Of a DNA stretch of 64,000 nt, positions 1-8,366 are shown one piece after another. A program made the position numbers and the translations under genes. The notes beneath the pieces were generated by a model, which saw nothing but the letters and a program-made list of their open reading frames with translations, was not told where the DNA came from and did not search any database. The DNA is from Achromobacter anxifer (lineage in GTDB: Bacteria; Pseudomonadota; Gammaproteobacteria; Burkholderiales; Burkholderiaceae_B). Numbering within the stretch: the first letter of the stretch is position 1; every line of letters begins with the position of its first letter. The stretch is from positions 62,001 to 126,000 of the forward strand of contig NZ_CAHLAR010000007.1 of NCBI RefSeq assembly GCF_903652925.1. Reading direction: 5' to 3'.

Positions 1-453
1 CAGCCCGGCGATCGACGAAATGTTGATAATCGAACCTCCACCGGCGCTCTTCATGAGAGGTATGACGTGCTTGCAGCACAGGAACGCGGAGGTCAGGTTG
101 ACCTGGATCTGGTCGTGCCAGAGTTCCTCGGACATGGAGACGGGGTCGCCAGGTTCCGAGCGCCCCACGTTGTTCACCAGCACGTCGATGCGGCCGTAGG
201 TCTCGATGCAGGCCCGCACCAGTTCCGCTACCTGGCCGCCATCCGTGACGTCGCACTGCCGCACCGTGATCTTCCCGCCTTCGCCGGCCACGGCCTGCGC
301 GGTCTGGCGCGCCGCATCTATGTTCAGATCGCAGCCGTAGACCGCCGCGCCCTGCCTGGCCAGCACCGCGGCGGCGGCCTTGCCATTGCCCCATCCCTCA
401 CCCAACGTTCCGCACCCGGTCACCAGGGCCACCTTGCCATCAAGACGAAACAT
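1..453 (-). CDS. SDR family oxidoreductase (3' part missing at window edge)
   Basis: Short-chain dehydrogenase/reductase, NAD(P)-dependent, cytoplasmic; substrate unknown. Reading the minus strand from the ATG at 453 gives an uninterrupted frame to the window edge (151 codons). It starts MFRLDGKVALVTG and carries the Rossmann glycine motif (TGCGTLGEGWG, residues 13-23), an acidic residue after beta-2 (CDL), a CDVTD stretch, and an NNVG version of the NNAG motif. The last visible residues, INISSIAGL, contain the catalytic-serine strand. The YxxxK motif and C-terminus lie beyond base 1, so the gene is cut by the window, not broken. It is divergent from the LysR gene at 546, which is a common target arrangement, so the regulator may control it. 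Family assignment is secure; the reaction is not. Confidence 0.85.
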   Translation of the reverse strand, partial: MFRLDGKVALVTGCGTLGEGWGNGKAAAAVLARQGAAVYGCDLNIDAARQTAQAVAGEGGKITVRQCDVTDGGQVAELVRACIETYGRIDVLVNNVGRSEPGDPVSMSEELWHDQIQVNLTSAFLCCKHVIPLMKSAGGGSIINISSIAGL

Positions 454-545
454 TCCAGCTCCAGAGAAAGATCGTGATGCAAAGGCTAAGGCAGCGACGC
501 CCTCAGGTTAAGTTCCGATTTGGACGGCATTGATAGACAAAAAGA

Positions 546-1451
546 ATGAATCTGACGACGAGACAACTGCGTATCTTCGTGCTGCTGGCCGAAACGCTGA
601 GCTTCCAGAGAACGGCCGAGATGCTGCACGTGACGCAGCCCACGCTGAGCAAACTGCTGAAGGAAACGGAAGAGACGCTGGGCGTCCAGCTGTTCGAGCG
701 CACCACCCGCATGGTGCGGCTGTCGCGCGAAGGCCAGGACATACTCGAAACCGCGCGCAAGATCACCGCGCTGCATGACAAGGGCATGCTGGAGCTGGAA
801 CAGCGGCTGCGCGACCGCAACAACCGGGTCGCGGTGGCTGCCTTGCCGACGCTCGCGGCCTCGCTCATCCCGCTGCTGATCCAGAGCCTGGCGCACAAGC
901 ATCCGCGGGTCCGGGTGGACGTCTTCGATCCCATCGCCAGCGAAGCCCTGCAATTGCTGCGCGAGCGCAGGGTGGACATCGCCGTGACCACCATGAACGA
1001 TGAAGCCGCCTCCGATCTCGTCTATCAGGAGCTGTTTACCGAGCCCTTCGTGCTATTCCACAGCGCCCGGATCAAGCCGGACGTGACGCGCTGGGCGCCC
1101 GAGGAACTGGCGCGGCTGCCCCTGATCAGCATGCCGCCCGGCACCAGCGTGCGCGTGCTGACCGAACGCGCCTTCCAGGCCGCTTCCCAGCCCTTCAATC
1201 CGGTCCATTCCCTGCGGGACCTGAACACCATTGCCCGCTTCGTGCAGCACGACTGCGGCATCGCCCTGCTGCCCGAATCCTCGCTCGACAACGCAACCCA
1301 GCGCGGCGTGCGCAAGACGCGGCTGCGGCAGGCGCTTACGCGCTCGGTCGGCATGTACGTGCGCGGGGATAGCCAGCCGTCACGGCTGCTGCGCCACACG
1401 CTGGATGAATTGCGCCGCCTGGGGCGGGACCGGCAGTCGCGGCCGGACTGA
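546..1451 (+). CDS. LysR-type transcriptional regulator
   Basis: DNA-binding one-component regulator of 301 residues, a usual LysR length. The N-terminal winged HTH (about residues 2-62) is classical: RQLRIFVLLAE, then SFQRTAEMLHVTQPTLSKLLK and LFERTTR. The rest is a periplasmic-binding-protein-like effector domain (about 90-295), with a typical PTLAASLIPLLI start and a GIALLPES stretch. It is transcribed away from the SDR gene ending in the left edge, with 92 bp between the two starts, so the shared intergenic region probably holds its operator. The effector is unknown. It ends shortly before a strong hairpin shared with the convergent dehydrogenase gene. Confidence 0.9.
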   Translation: MNLTTRQLRIFVLLAETLSFQRTAEMLHVTQPTLSKLLKETEETLGVQLFERTTRMVRLSREGQDILETARKITALHDKGMLELEQRLRDRNNRVAVAALPTLAASLIPLLIQSLAHKHPRVRVDVFDPIASEALQLLRERRVDIAVTTMNDEAASDLVYQELFTEPFVLFHSARIKPDVTRWAPEELARLPLISMPPGTSVRVLTERAFQAASQPFNPVHSLRDLNTIARFVQHDCGIALLPESSLDNATQRGVRKTRLRQALTRSVGMYVRGDSQPSRLLRHTLDELRRLGRDRQSRPD

Positions 1452-1478
1452 CCGCAGATGCCGCGCGCGGTGCATGAA

Positions 1479-1511
1479 AAAGCCCGCAAGGCATGACGCC
1501 TTGCGGGCTTT
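1479..1511. terminator. Bidirectional intrinsic terminator
   Basis: Perfect 14-bp stem (AAAGCCCGCAAGGC, 5-base loop, GCCTTGCGGGCTTT). The run following the stem is three T on the plus strand and five T on the minus strand, so it is best suited to ending the minus-strand gene at 1553 but lies between two convergent genes and can serve both. Confidence 0.8.
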
Positions 1512-1552
1512 GCCGCGCATGCAAGGGACATCCCCGCACGCGGCTCGTCAGA

Positions 1553-3079
1553 TCATTGCTCGCCGGCCGCCTTGGTCAGCGACATGCCGAGCTGCACGCG
1601 GCGCTGCAGCCACAGGCTGGGGCGATAGCGCGGATCGCCGGTCACGCGCTGCATGCTCTTCAGGATTTCCAGGATGCGGTCGGCGCCGAGCTTGTCGCCC
1701 AGGGCCAGCGGACCCACCGGATAGCCCAGGCCCAGCGTCACCGCCAGGTCGATGTCCTTGGGCGTGGCGATCTGCTGCTGCGCGATGTCGCTGGCGATGT
1801 TGACGATGGTGGCCACGATGCGCTGGGCGATGAAGCCCGGCGAATCCTCGATCACCGTGACGGGCACGCCGTCGGCGGCCAGCAGCGCGTGCGCCGCGTC
1901 GCGCCACTTGGTTTCGGTGGCGGGCGACACCATGATGGTGCGGCGCTTGGCGCCGTCGAAAGCGTAGAGCGTGTCCAGGCCGACCGTGCGGGCCGCGTTC
2001 AGGCCTTGCGCGGAAACGGTGGTGGAGACGTCTTCGCCGAAGGGCGTGACGAGGATCAGCGCGTCGGCGTCGGGCGTGGAACCGGTCACCAGCGTGGCGC
2101 CCAGCTTTTCGACCAGCGCGGCGGCGCGGGCATAGCCTTCGGCGTGCTTGGGGCTGACCCAGACCTTGAGGTTCTCGGGCAGCGCCGGCACGGGCGGCTC
2201 GGCCGGCACCTGCTTCTGGCCGTCGGCATAGACGTAGAAGCCTTCACCGGCCTTGCGGCCGATCAGCCCGCCGGCCAGGCGCACGGTGGTGATGGGCGAG
2301 GGACGGAAACGCGGTTCGTCGAAGAACTGGCGGTAGATGGACTCCATGACGGGATGCGACACGTCCAGCGCCGTCAGGTCCAACAGTTCGAACGGGCCCA
2401 TGCGGAAACCCGCCTGCTCGCGCATCACGGCGTCGACCTGGGCGAAGGTCGCCACGGCTTCCTGCGCCACGCGCAGGCCTTCGGTATTCATGCCGCGGCC
2501 GGCATGGTTGACGATGAAGCCCGGCATGTCCTTGGCGCGCACGGGCGTGTGGCCCATGCGGCGCGCCAGTTCCGCCAGCGCGTCGCCGACTTCGGGCGCG
2601 CTGCGCAGGCCGTCGATGACTTCGACCACCTTCATCAGCGCGACGGGGTTGAAGAAGTGGTAGCCGGCCACGCGCTGCGGGCGCTTGCAGGCGGCGGCGA
2701 TGGCGGTGATGGACAGCGACGAGGTGTTCGATGCCAGGATGCAGTCTTCAGCCACCACGCCTTCCAGCGCGGCGAACAGGTCGCGCTTGACGTCCAGGCG
2801 CTCGACGATGGCTTCCACCACCAACTGGCAGTTCGACATGTCGGTCAGCGCGGTGGCGGACTCCACGCGCGCCAGCGCGGCCTGCGCGTCGGCGGCGCTC
2901 ATCTTGCCCTTCTGGGCCAGCTTGTCCCAGGTCTGCCGCAGCGACTCGCGCGCGGCCGCGACGGCGTCGGCGCTGGTGTCGTACAGGCGCACGCGCAGCC
3001 CAGCTTGCGCCGCGATCTGCGCGATACCGCGCCCCATGGCCCCGGCGCCCACGACGCCGATGGTTTGAATCTCCGTCAT
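1553..3079 (-). CDS. 3-hydroxyacyl-CoA dehydrogenase, PaaH-like (double C-terminal domain)
   Basis: Oxidises 3-hydroxyacyl-CoA to 3-oxoacyl-CoA with NAD+, the third step of beta-oxidation or of phenylacetate-type CoA pathways. The 508-residue product has an N-terminal NAD domain with GVVGAGAMG near residues 8-15, the SNTSSLSI strand and the HFFNP catalytic-histidine signature, followed by two copies of the C-terminal 3HCDH domain (PGFIVN... and PGFIAQ...). This is the PaaH-type architecture rather than the 280-residue single-domain type. I chose the ATG at 3079 over the GTG at 3085 because AGGAG sits 7 bases before the ATG and only one base before the GTG. A CoA transferase and an acyl-CoA dehydrogenase lie just upstream on the same strand (31 bp gap), suggesting one catabolic operon. 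No other paa genes are present, so the paa symbol is withheld. Confidence 0.9.
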   Translation of the reverse strand: MTEIQTIGVVGAGAMGRGIAQIAAQAGLRVRLYDTSADAVAAARESLRQTWDKLAQKGKMSAADAQAALARVESATALTDMSNCQLVVEAIVERLDVKRDLFAALEGVVAEDCILASNTSSLSITAIAAACKRPQRVAGYHFFNPVALMKVVEVIDGLRSAPEVGDALAELARRMGHTPVRAKDMPGFIVNHAGRGMNTEGLRVAQEAVATFAQVDAVMREQAGFRMGPFELLDLTALDVSHPVMESIYRQFFDEPRFRPSPITTVRLAGGLIGRKAGEGFYVYADGQKQVPAEPPVPALPENLKVWVSPKHAEGYARAAALVEKLGATLVTGSTPDADALILVTPFGEDVSTTVSAQGLNAARTVGLDTLYAFDGAKRRTIMVSPATETKWRDAAHALLAADGVPVTVIEDSPGFIAQRIVATIVNIASDIAQQQIATPKDIDLAVTLGLGYPVGPLALGDKLGADRILEILKSMQRVTGDPRYRPSLWLQRRVQLGMSLTKAAGEQ

Positions 3080-3110
3080 CAACACTCTCCTGCTTTTATC
3101 TGAATAGGGT

Positions 3111-4340
3111 TCAGGACCGGCTCTGCGCCAGCGCCTGGATTTCTTCGGCCGACAGGCCCAGCTTCTCGGCCAGCACCTGCTCGGTGTGCTCGCCCAGCAG
3201 GGGCGGCGCGCGGCGGTACTCGACCGGGCTGTCGGAAAACTTCAGCGGACTGGAAGCAATCGGCACCGTGCCCGCGGTCGGATGCGGCAATTCGCGCTTC
3301 ATGCCGCGCGCCAGGACCTGCGGGTCTTCGTAGACCTGGTCCAGCGTGTTGATGGGGCCGGCCGGAACGCCCACGGCTTCCAGCGACGCCAGCCAGTGGT
3401 CGCGCGCGCCGGTGGCCATGCGTTCGGCCAGCAGCGGCACCAGTTCGGCGCGGTTCTTCACGCGCTGCGGATTGGTGGAGAAGCGCGGATCGGCCGACAG
3501 TTCCGGCAAGCCGATGGCGCCGCAGTAATTGCGGAACTGGCTGTCGTTGCCGACCGCCACGATCAGGTGGCCGTCGCTGGCCGCGAACACCTGGTAAGGC
3601 ACCAGGTTCTGGTGGGCGTTGCCGGCGCGCTTGGGAGCCACGCCCGAGGTCATGTAGTTCAGGTTCTGGTTGGCCAGCATGCTGACCTGGCAGTCCAGCA
3701 GCGCCATGTCGATGTGCTGGCCCAGGCCGCTGCGCGAACGCTCGTGCAGCGCGGCCAGGATGCCCACCGTGGAATACATGCCGGTCATCAGATCGGTCAC
3801 GGCCACGCCGGCCTTTTGCGGACCGCCACCGGGCAGGTCGTCGCGTTCGCCGGTGATGCTCATCAGGCCGCCCATGCCCTGGATCATGAAGTCATAGCCG
3901 GGGCGGCTGGCGTAGGGGCCGGTCTGGCCGAAGCCGGTGATCGAGCAATAGATCAGGCGCGGATTGAGTTCCTTCAGGCTTTCGTAGTCCAGGCCGTACT
4001 TGGAGAGGCCGCCGACCTTGAAGTTTTCCACCAGGATGTCGCTTTGCAGCGCCAGTTCGCGCACCAGTTCCGCGCCGCGCGGCGAAGCGATGTCCAGCGC
4101 CACCGACAGCTTGTTGCGGTTGGCGGACAGGTAGTAGGCGGCTTCGGTGGTGTCGTTGCCCGCCTCGTCCTTCAGGTACGGAGGCCCCCAGGCCCGCGTG
4201 TCGTCGCCCGCGCCGGGGCGTTCGATCTTGATGACCTCGGCGCCGAGGTCGGCGAGGTTCTGGGTGCACCAGGGGCCCGCGAGGACGCGGGTGAGATCCA
4301 GCACGCGTATGCCGGTAAGGGGAGCGGGACGTTGCGACAT
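3111..4340 (-). CDS. CaiB/BaiF family (type III) CoA transferase
   Basis: Class III CoA transferase of 409 residues, moving CoA between carboxylic acids through an aspartyl-CoA thioester. Visible family features are the N-terminal LTGIRVLDLTRVLAGPW, the ADLGAEVIKIERPG strand, NRNKLSVALD, the VENFKVG segment, and the catalytic aspartate in AGVAVTDLMTG (about residue 175). Start chosen at the ATG at 4340, which gives the normal family N-terminus; the open frame runs further upstream but that extension is not family-like. It sits between the dehydrogenase gene and an acyl-CoA dehydrogenase gene on the same strand and may activate the substrate of the cluster. The exact acid cannot be read from sequence. 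Confidence 0.88.
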   Translation of the reverse strand: MSQRPAPLTGIRVLDLTRVLAGPWCTQNLADLGAEVIKIERPGAGDDTRAWGPPYLKDEAGNDTTEAAYYLSANRNKLSVALDIASPRGAELVRELALQSDILVENFKVGGLSKYGLDYESLKELNPRLIYCSITGFGQTGPYASRPGYDFMIQGMGGLMSITGERDDLPGGGPQKAGVAVTDLMTGMYSTVGILAALHERSRSGLGQHIDMALLDCQVSMLANQNLNYMTSGVAPKRAGNAHQNLVPYQVFAASDGHLIVAVGNDSQFRNYCGAIGLPELSADPRFSTNPQRVKNRAELVPLLAERMATGARDHWLASLEAVGVPAGPINTLDQVYEDPQVLARGMKRELPHPTAGTVPIASSPLKFSDSPVEYRRAPPLLGEHTEQVLAEKLGLSAEEIQALAQSRS

Positions 4341-4524
4341 CTGTAATCTTTTCGCCAGAAGAGAAATGAAAACGTCCGGCCCGCGATTGCGCGCGGGCCA
4401 GACTGGAATTCCGTCATGCCGGCGGCGTGCGGCCGCTGGCGCGTCATGCTCCGGCGCGGCCGGGGGCCGCCGCCGGATCACCGTCAGTCATGCAGGATAT
4501 TAGCCTCTCGGGCCAGGTCCGCGC

Positions 4525-5673
4525 TCAGGAATGCGCCTTGATGGTTTCGCGGGCGATCACCAGCTGCTGGATCTGCGTGGTGCCCTCGAAGATGCGGAAC
4601 AGGCGCACGTCGCGGTAGAAGCGCTCGACCGCGTACTCGGACATGTAGCCGGCGCCGCCATGGATCTGCACCGCGCGGTCGGCCACGCGGCCCACCATCT
4701 CGGTGGCGTAGAGCTTGCAGCAGGCGGCCTGCATGGTGGTGTTTTCGCCGCGGTCGCGCATGCGGGCGGCGTCCAGCACCATGCAGCGCGCGGCATAGAG
4801 CTCGGCCTGGCTGTCGGCGATCATGGCCTGGATCAGCTGGAACTCGGCGATGGGCTGGCCGAATTGCTTACGCTCAATGGCGTACTTCACCGCGTCGCGC
4901 AGCAGGCGGTCGGCAATGCCCACGCACAGCGCCGAAATATGCAGGCGGCCCTTGTCCAGCACCCGCATCGAGGTGCGGAAGCCGTTGCCCTCTTCCCCGC
5001 CCAGCAGCGCGCTGGCCGGCACGCGGCAGTTGTCGAACACCACGTCGCTGGTCAGGGCGCCGGCCTGGCCCATCTTCTTGTCAGGCTTGCCGATGGAAAG
5101 GCCCGGCGTGCCGGCCTCGACCAGGAAGCACGAGATGGAATTGGCGCGGCGTTCCGGCGCGGTGCGCGCCATGACCGAGAACAGCCCGGCGATGGGCGCG
5201 TTGGTGATGTAGCGCTTGGTGCCGTTGAGTACGTAGCTGTCGCCGTCGCGCACGGCGGACAGGCGCAGCGCCATGGCGTCGGAGCCGGCATCGGGCTCCG
5301 TCAGCGCGAACGAGCCTATCAGTTCGCCGCTGGCCAGCTTGGGCAGGTAGTGCGCGCGCTGCTCGTCGGTGCCGGCCAGCACGATGGCTTGCGAGCCGAT
5401 GCCGATGTTGGTGCCGGCCAGCGAACGGAACGCGGGCGAGGTCTGGCCCAGCTCGAAGACCACCCGCACTTCCTCTTCCATGGTCAGGCCCAGGCCGCCG
5501 TAGTCGGGCGAGATGGACAGGCCGAACAGGCCCAGGTCGCGCATTTCGGCGACGATGTCGGGCGGCACCTGGCCGCTGGCGGCCAGTTCGTCTTCGGCGG
5601 GAATCAATCGTTCGTGCACGAAACGGCGCACGGCGTCCAGCAGCAGGTTCAGGGTTTCGGTATCGAGGGCCAT
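4525..5673 (-). CDS. Acyl-CoA dehydrogenase
   Basis: FAD-dependent alpha,beta-dehydrogenation of acyl-CoA, passing electrons to ETF. The 382-residue product has the full three-domain ACAD fold: an N-terminal helical domain, the ALTEPDAGSDA flavin/substrate strand, the middle beta domain with YVLNGTKRYITNAP, and the C-terminal QIHGGAGYMSEY and FEGTTQIQ motifs. The glutamate of FEGT is at the usual catalytic-base position. The ATG at 5673 gives the normal length. A TetR-family gene starts upstream on the same strand, and the CoA transferase follows downstream after 184 bp with no recognisable gene between. Chain length or branching preference is not deducible. Confidence 0.9.
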   Translation of the reverse strand: MALDTETLNLLLDAVRRFVHERLIPAEDELAASGQVPPDIVAEMRDLGLFGLSISPDYGGLGLTMEEEVRVVFELGQTSPAFRSLAGTNIGIGSQAIVLAGTDEQRAHYLPKLASGELIGSFALTEPDAGSDAMALRLSAVRDGDSYVLNGTKRYITNAPIAGLFSVMARTAPERRANSISCFLVEAGTPGLSIGKPDKKMGQAGALTSDVVFDNCRVPASALLGGEEGNGFRTSMRVLDKGRLHISALCVGIADRLLRDAVKYAIERKQFGQPIAEFQLIQAMIADSQAELYAARCMVLDAARMRDRGENTTMQAACCKLYATEMVGRVADRAVQIHGGAGYMSEYAVERFYRDVRLFRIFEGTTQIQQLVIARETIKAHS

Positions 5674-5716
5674 GATGGGAGTCTCACAAGAGGCAGGAAG
5701 CCGGGAACGGCAGCGC

Positions 5717-6340
5717 TCAGGCGCGCATGCCACCCACCAGCAGATCGAAATAGCCGGCGGCGATGGTTTCGGCGCTGTCGCCCTGGCCGGGCTTGTACCA
5801 GCGCACCATCCAATTCAGCATGGACAACACGGCGCGGCCCGCCGTGGCCACGTCCAGCGGCCGGAACTCGCCGGCAGCGACGCCCTGGGCGATCAGCTCG
5901 CGCAGGCGCTTTTCGTAACCGTCGCGCAGGCGGGCGGCGTCTTCGCGTTCAGGCAGCGCCATGCCGGAATAGCCGATCAACATGGTGACGAATTCGGCGT
6001 GATGCTGTTCGAAGTAGCGCGCATGGCTGGCCATGAAGGCTCGCAGTTGGGCGGTGGCGCCTTCCGCGCGCGCCACTTCCTGGGCCACGGCCTGTGTCAG
6101 GCCGCTCAACACGGCCAGGATGATGGCGTCGTAGATGTCCTGCTTGGTGGTGTAGTAGTGGTAGATGGCCGCCTTGGACACGCCGAGCGCGGCGGCCAGG
6201 TCCGACACGGAACTGCCGTCGTAGCCGCTGCGGGCGAACAGCTTGGCGGCTTCTTCCAGGATGCGTTCGCGCGGGGCCGCCACGGTGGGCGGACGGCCGG
6301 CGCGGGCGCGTTTCTGGGCGGGAGGAGCGGAGGTCGCCAT
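5717..6340 (-). CDS. TetR family transcriptional regulator
   Basis: Repressor-type regulator of 207 residues. The N-terminal HTH (about residues 24-70) reads ERILEEAAKLFARSGY, SVSDLAAALGVSKAAIYHYY and TTKQDIY, matching the TetR consensus; the C-terminal ligand domain is helical. In acyl-CoA clusters such regulators commonly sense acyl-CoA esters. The gene lies upstream of the acyl-CoA dehydrogenase gene on the same strand, 43 bp apart, and is divergent from the flavoprotein gene at 6534. The 193-bp divergent region carries a symmetric AT-rich element at 6434-6461 that is the natural candidate operator, so it may control both directions. Ligand unknown. Confidence 0.9.
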   Translation of the reverse strand: MATSAPPAQKRARAGRPPTVAAPRERILEEAAKLFARSGYDGSSVSDLAAALGVSKAAIYHYYTTKQDIYDAIILAVLSGLTQAVAQEVARAEGATAQLRAFMASHARYFEQHHAEFVTMLIGYSGMALPEREDAARLRDGYEKRLRELIAQGVAAGEFRPLDVATAGRAVLSMLNWMVRWYKPGQGDSAETIAAGYFDLLVGGMRA

Positions 6341-6433
6341 GGCAGCCTTTCAAGGGCCGCGCCGAAGCAGTCGGAGGGACTCGCGAACCTCCATTGACAG
6401 CGCTTCGGCGCATGCCGTTTAATAAGGATTAAT

Positions 6434-6461
6434 TAATTACCGGACGGTCGGTAGGTAATTA
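6434..6461. promoter_or_regulatory. Candidate TetR operator, nested inverted repeats
   Basis: TAATTACC (6434-6441) and GGTAATTA (6454-6461) are perfect 8-bp arms around a 12-bp centre. Inside lies a second pair, TACCG (6438-6442) and CGGTA (6449-6453), whose centre is shifted by 2 bp. It sits between the divergent TetR and flavoprotein genes. The nearby TTAATTAATTA makes this the most AT-rich spot of the cluster, so it may overlap a promoter. Confidence 0.6.
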
Positions 6462-6533
6462 TAGGCACACCCGCCAGCGATGCTCAAGTCCCGATGTTCA
6501 AGTCTTCCTGTGACCTTTTTCCGCGACGACGCC

Positions 6534-7505
6534 ATGCCCCACTCTCTCGTGACTGATTTGTACGGCCAGATGTCCCTGCCGGTCATCTGCGCCCCCATGT
6601 TCATCGTGTCCAATCCGAAGCTGGTGGTGGCGCAGTGCACCAGCGGCATCGTGGGCTCGTTCCCCGCGCTGAACGCGCGCCCGCAAAGCCTGCTGAACGA
6701 CTGGCTGGACGAAATCCAGGCCGGCTTGGCCTCGCACCGCGAGGCCAACCCCGGCGCGACCGTGGCGCCGTTCGCCGTCAACCAGATCATCCACCAGTCC
6801 AACGACCGCCTGGAGCAGGACCTGGCCGTGTGCGCCAGCCACCGCGTGCCGCTGATCATCACCAGCCTGCGCGCGCCCGGCGACCTGGTCAAAGGCATCC
6901 ATGACTGGGGCGGCAAGGTGTTCCACGACGTGACCACGATCCGCCACGCCGAAAAGGCGCTGGAGGCCGGCGTGGACGGCCTGATCCTGGTGTGCGCCGG
7001 CGCCGGCGGCCACGCGGGCACGCTCAGCCCCTTCGCCCTGGTGTCCGAAGTGCGCCGCTTCTATGACGGCCCGCTGATCCTGTCTGGCGCCATCACCTCG
7101 GGCGCGCACGTTCTGGCCGCACAGGCCATGGGCGCGGACTTCGCCTACATGGGCACGCGCTTCATCGCCAGCGAGGAAGCCAACGCCAGCGAAGGCTACA
7201 AGGCCGCCATCGTCGAAGCCAGCGCCTCCGACATCCTGTACACGCCGTTCTTCACCGGTATCCCCGGCAACTACCTGAAGGCCAGCATCACCGCGGCCGG
7301 CCTGGATCCGGCCAACCTGCCGCAGCCTGATAGCGGCGCGTCGAATTTCGGCTCCAGCCGGGTCAAGCCCTGGAAGGACATCTGGGGCGCCGGCCAAGGC
7401 GTGGGCGGCATCGCCAGCGTGCAGCCGACGCGTCAGATCGTGGACACGCTGCGCAGCGAGTATGCACAGGCCAAGGCCCGCCTGGCCCAAGGGTTCGGCG
7501 CATGA
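6534..7505 (+). CDS. Nitronate monooxygenase / 2-nitropropane dioxygenase-like flavoprotein
   Basis: FMN-dependent TIM-barrel protein of 323 residues. The family signature is clear: LPVICAPMFIVSNPKLVVAQ at the first strand, SGIVGSFPALNAR, VCAGAGGHAGTLSPF with the conserved histidine, and GAITSGAHVLAAQAMGADFAYMGTRF for phosphate binding. I use the ATG at 6534 because it gives the family N-terminus; no strong ribosome site is visible. It overlaps the next gene by 4 bases (ATGA), so the two are translationally coupled. In CoA-catabolic clusters relatives of this family are often annotated as nitronate monooxygenase although some may act as enoyl reductases; which applies here is unknown. Confidence 0.85.
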   Translation: MPHSLVTDLYGQMSLPVICAPMFIVSNPKLVVAQCTSGIVGSFPALNARPQSLLNDWLDEIQAGLASHREANPGATVAPFAVNQIIHQSNDRLEQDLAVCASHRVPLIITSLRAPGDLVKGIHDWGGKVFHDVTTIRHAEKALEAGVDGLILVCAGAGGHAGTLSPFALVSEVRRFYDGPLILSGAITSGAHVLAAQAMGADFAYMGTRFIASEEANASEGYKAAIVEASASDILYTPFFTGIPGNYLKASITAAGLDPANLPQPDSGASNFGSSRVKPWKDIWGAGQGVGGIASVQPTRQIVDTLRSEYAQAKARLAQGFGA

Positions 7506-8242
7506 GCGCCGGCCTGCAGGTCAGCCGCAACGGCGCGGTGCTGACGCTGACCATCAACCGTCCGGACCGGCGCAACGCGCTGGACACCGCAACCTACGCC
7601 GCGCTGACCGAGCAGATTGCGCTGGCGTCCGCCGACACGGCGGTGGCGGCGGTGATCCTGACGGGCGCGGGCGAGCATTTCACGGCTGGCAATGACTTGC
7701 GCGACTTCCAGGCGGAGCGCGGCGCGGGCGACAGCGCCGGCCTGACCTTCCTGCGCGCGCTGACCACGGCGGACGTGCCGGTCATCGCGGCGGTCGAGGG
7801 CTACGCCGTCGGCATCGGCGTGACCCTGCTGCAACATTGCGATTTCGTTCACATCGGCGAAGGCGCCACCTTGCGCATGCCCTTCGTGGCATTGGGGCTA
7901 TGCCCGGAAGGCGCGTCCAGCCTGCTGATGCCTCGGCTGGCGGGCGCGCGCCGCGCCGCCGAATGGCTGCTGCAAGGCAAGGCCTTCACGGCGCAGGACG
8001 CCTGCGACGCCGGACTGGCCACCTCGGTCACGCCCAAGGGCCAGGCGCTGGCGGCGGCGCAAGCCACCGCTGCCGACCTGGCGCGCCAGCCGCCGGCCGC
8101 GCTGCGCCTGACCAAGACCATGCTGCGCCGCGCGGACCGCCAGGCCATCCAGGACACGCTGGACTACGAGGCCCAGCAATTCCGCCTCCGCCTGCAATCC
8201 GAAGAGGCGCAGGCGGCGTTCGCAAAGTTCTTCAAGAAGTAG
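7502..8242 (+). CDS. Crotonase-fold protein, probably enoyl-CoA delta-isomerase type
   Basis: Enoyl-CoA hydratase/isomerase superfamily, 246 residues. The oxyanion-hole motif is present ([12 protein letters not shown]) as is the [15 protein letters not shown] helix. The first catalytic glutamate of true hydratases (GGGCEL context) is replaced by threonine, while a glutamate is kept in [16 protein letters not shown]. That single-glutamate pattern is known from delta3-delta2-enoyl-CoA isomerases, so isomerase is a better guess than hydratase. The start overlaps the flavoprotein stop (ATGA). A 124-bp region without recognisable genes separates it from the convergent gene at 8367. Confidence 0.8.
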   Translation: MSAGLQVSRNGAVLTLTINRPDRRNALDTATYAALTEQIALASADTAVAAVILTGAGEHFTAGNDLRDFQAERGAGDSAGLTFLRALTTADVPVIAAVEGYAVGIGVTLLQHCDFVHIGEGATLRMPFVALGLCPEGASSLLMPRLAGARRAAEWLLQGKAFTAQDACDAGLATSVTPKGQALAAAQATAADLARQPPAALRLTKTMLRRADRQAIQDTLDYEAQQFRLRLQSEEAQAAFAKFFKK

Positions 8243-8366
8243 GATGGGTGGCGCGCGGGAGGTTGTACGCAAGAACTCCGGCATCTACCGCGCTTCACCC
8301 TTCCTGCAAGCCAGACCCATCATTCAAGGCCAGGCCCGTCATACGCACTGACAGGGCCCGTTTCCC

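Noticed and set aside
1493-3103. Long plus-strand frame opposite the 3-hydroxyacyl-CoA dehydrogenase gene
   Set aside because: Histidine/arginine/glycine-rich shadow translation of a real gene. The same holds for the long antisense frames over the ATP synthase, peptide-transporter, helicase and amidase genes.
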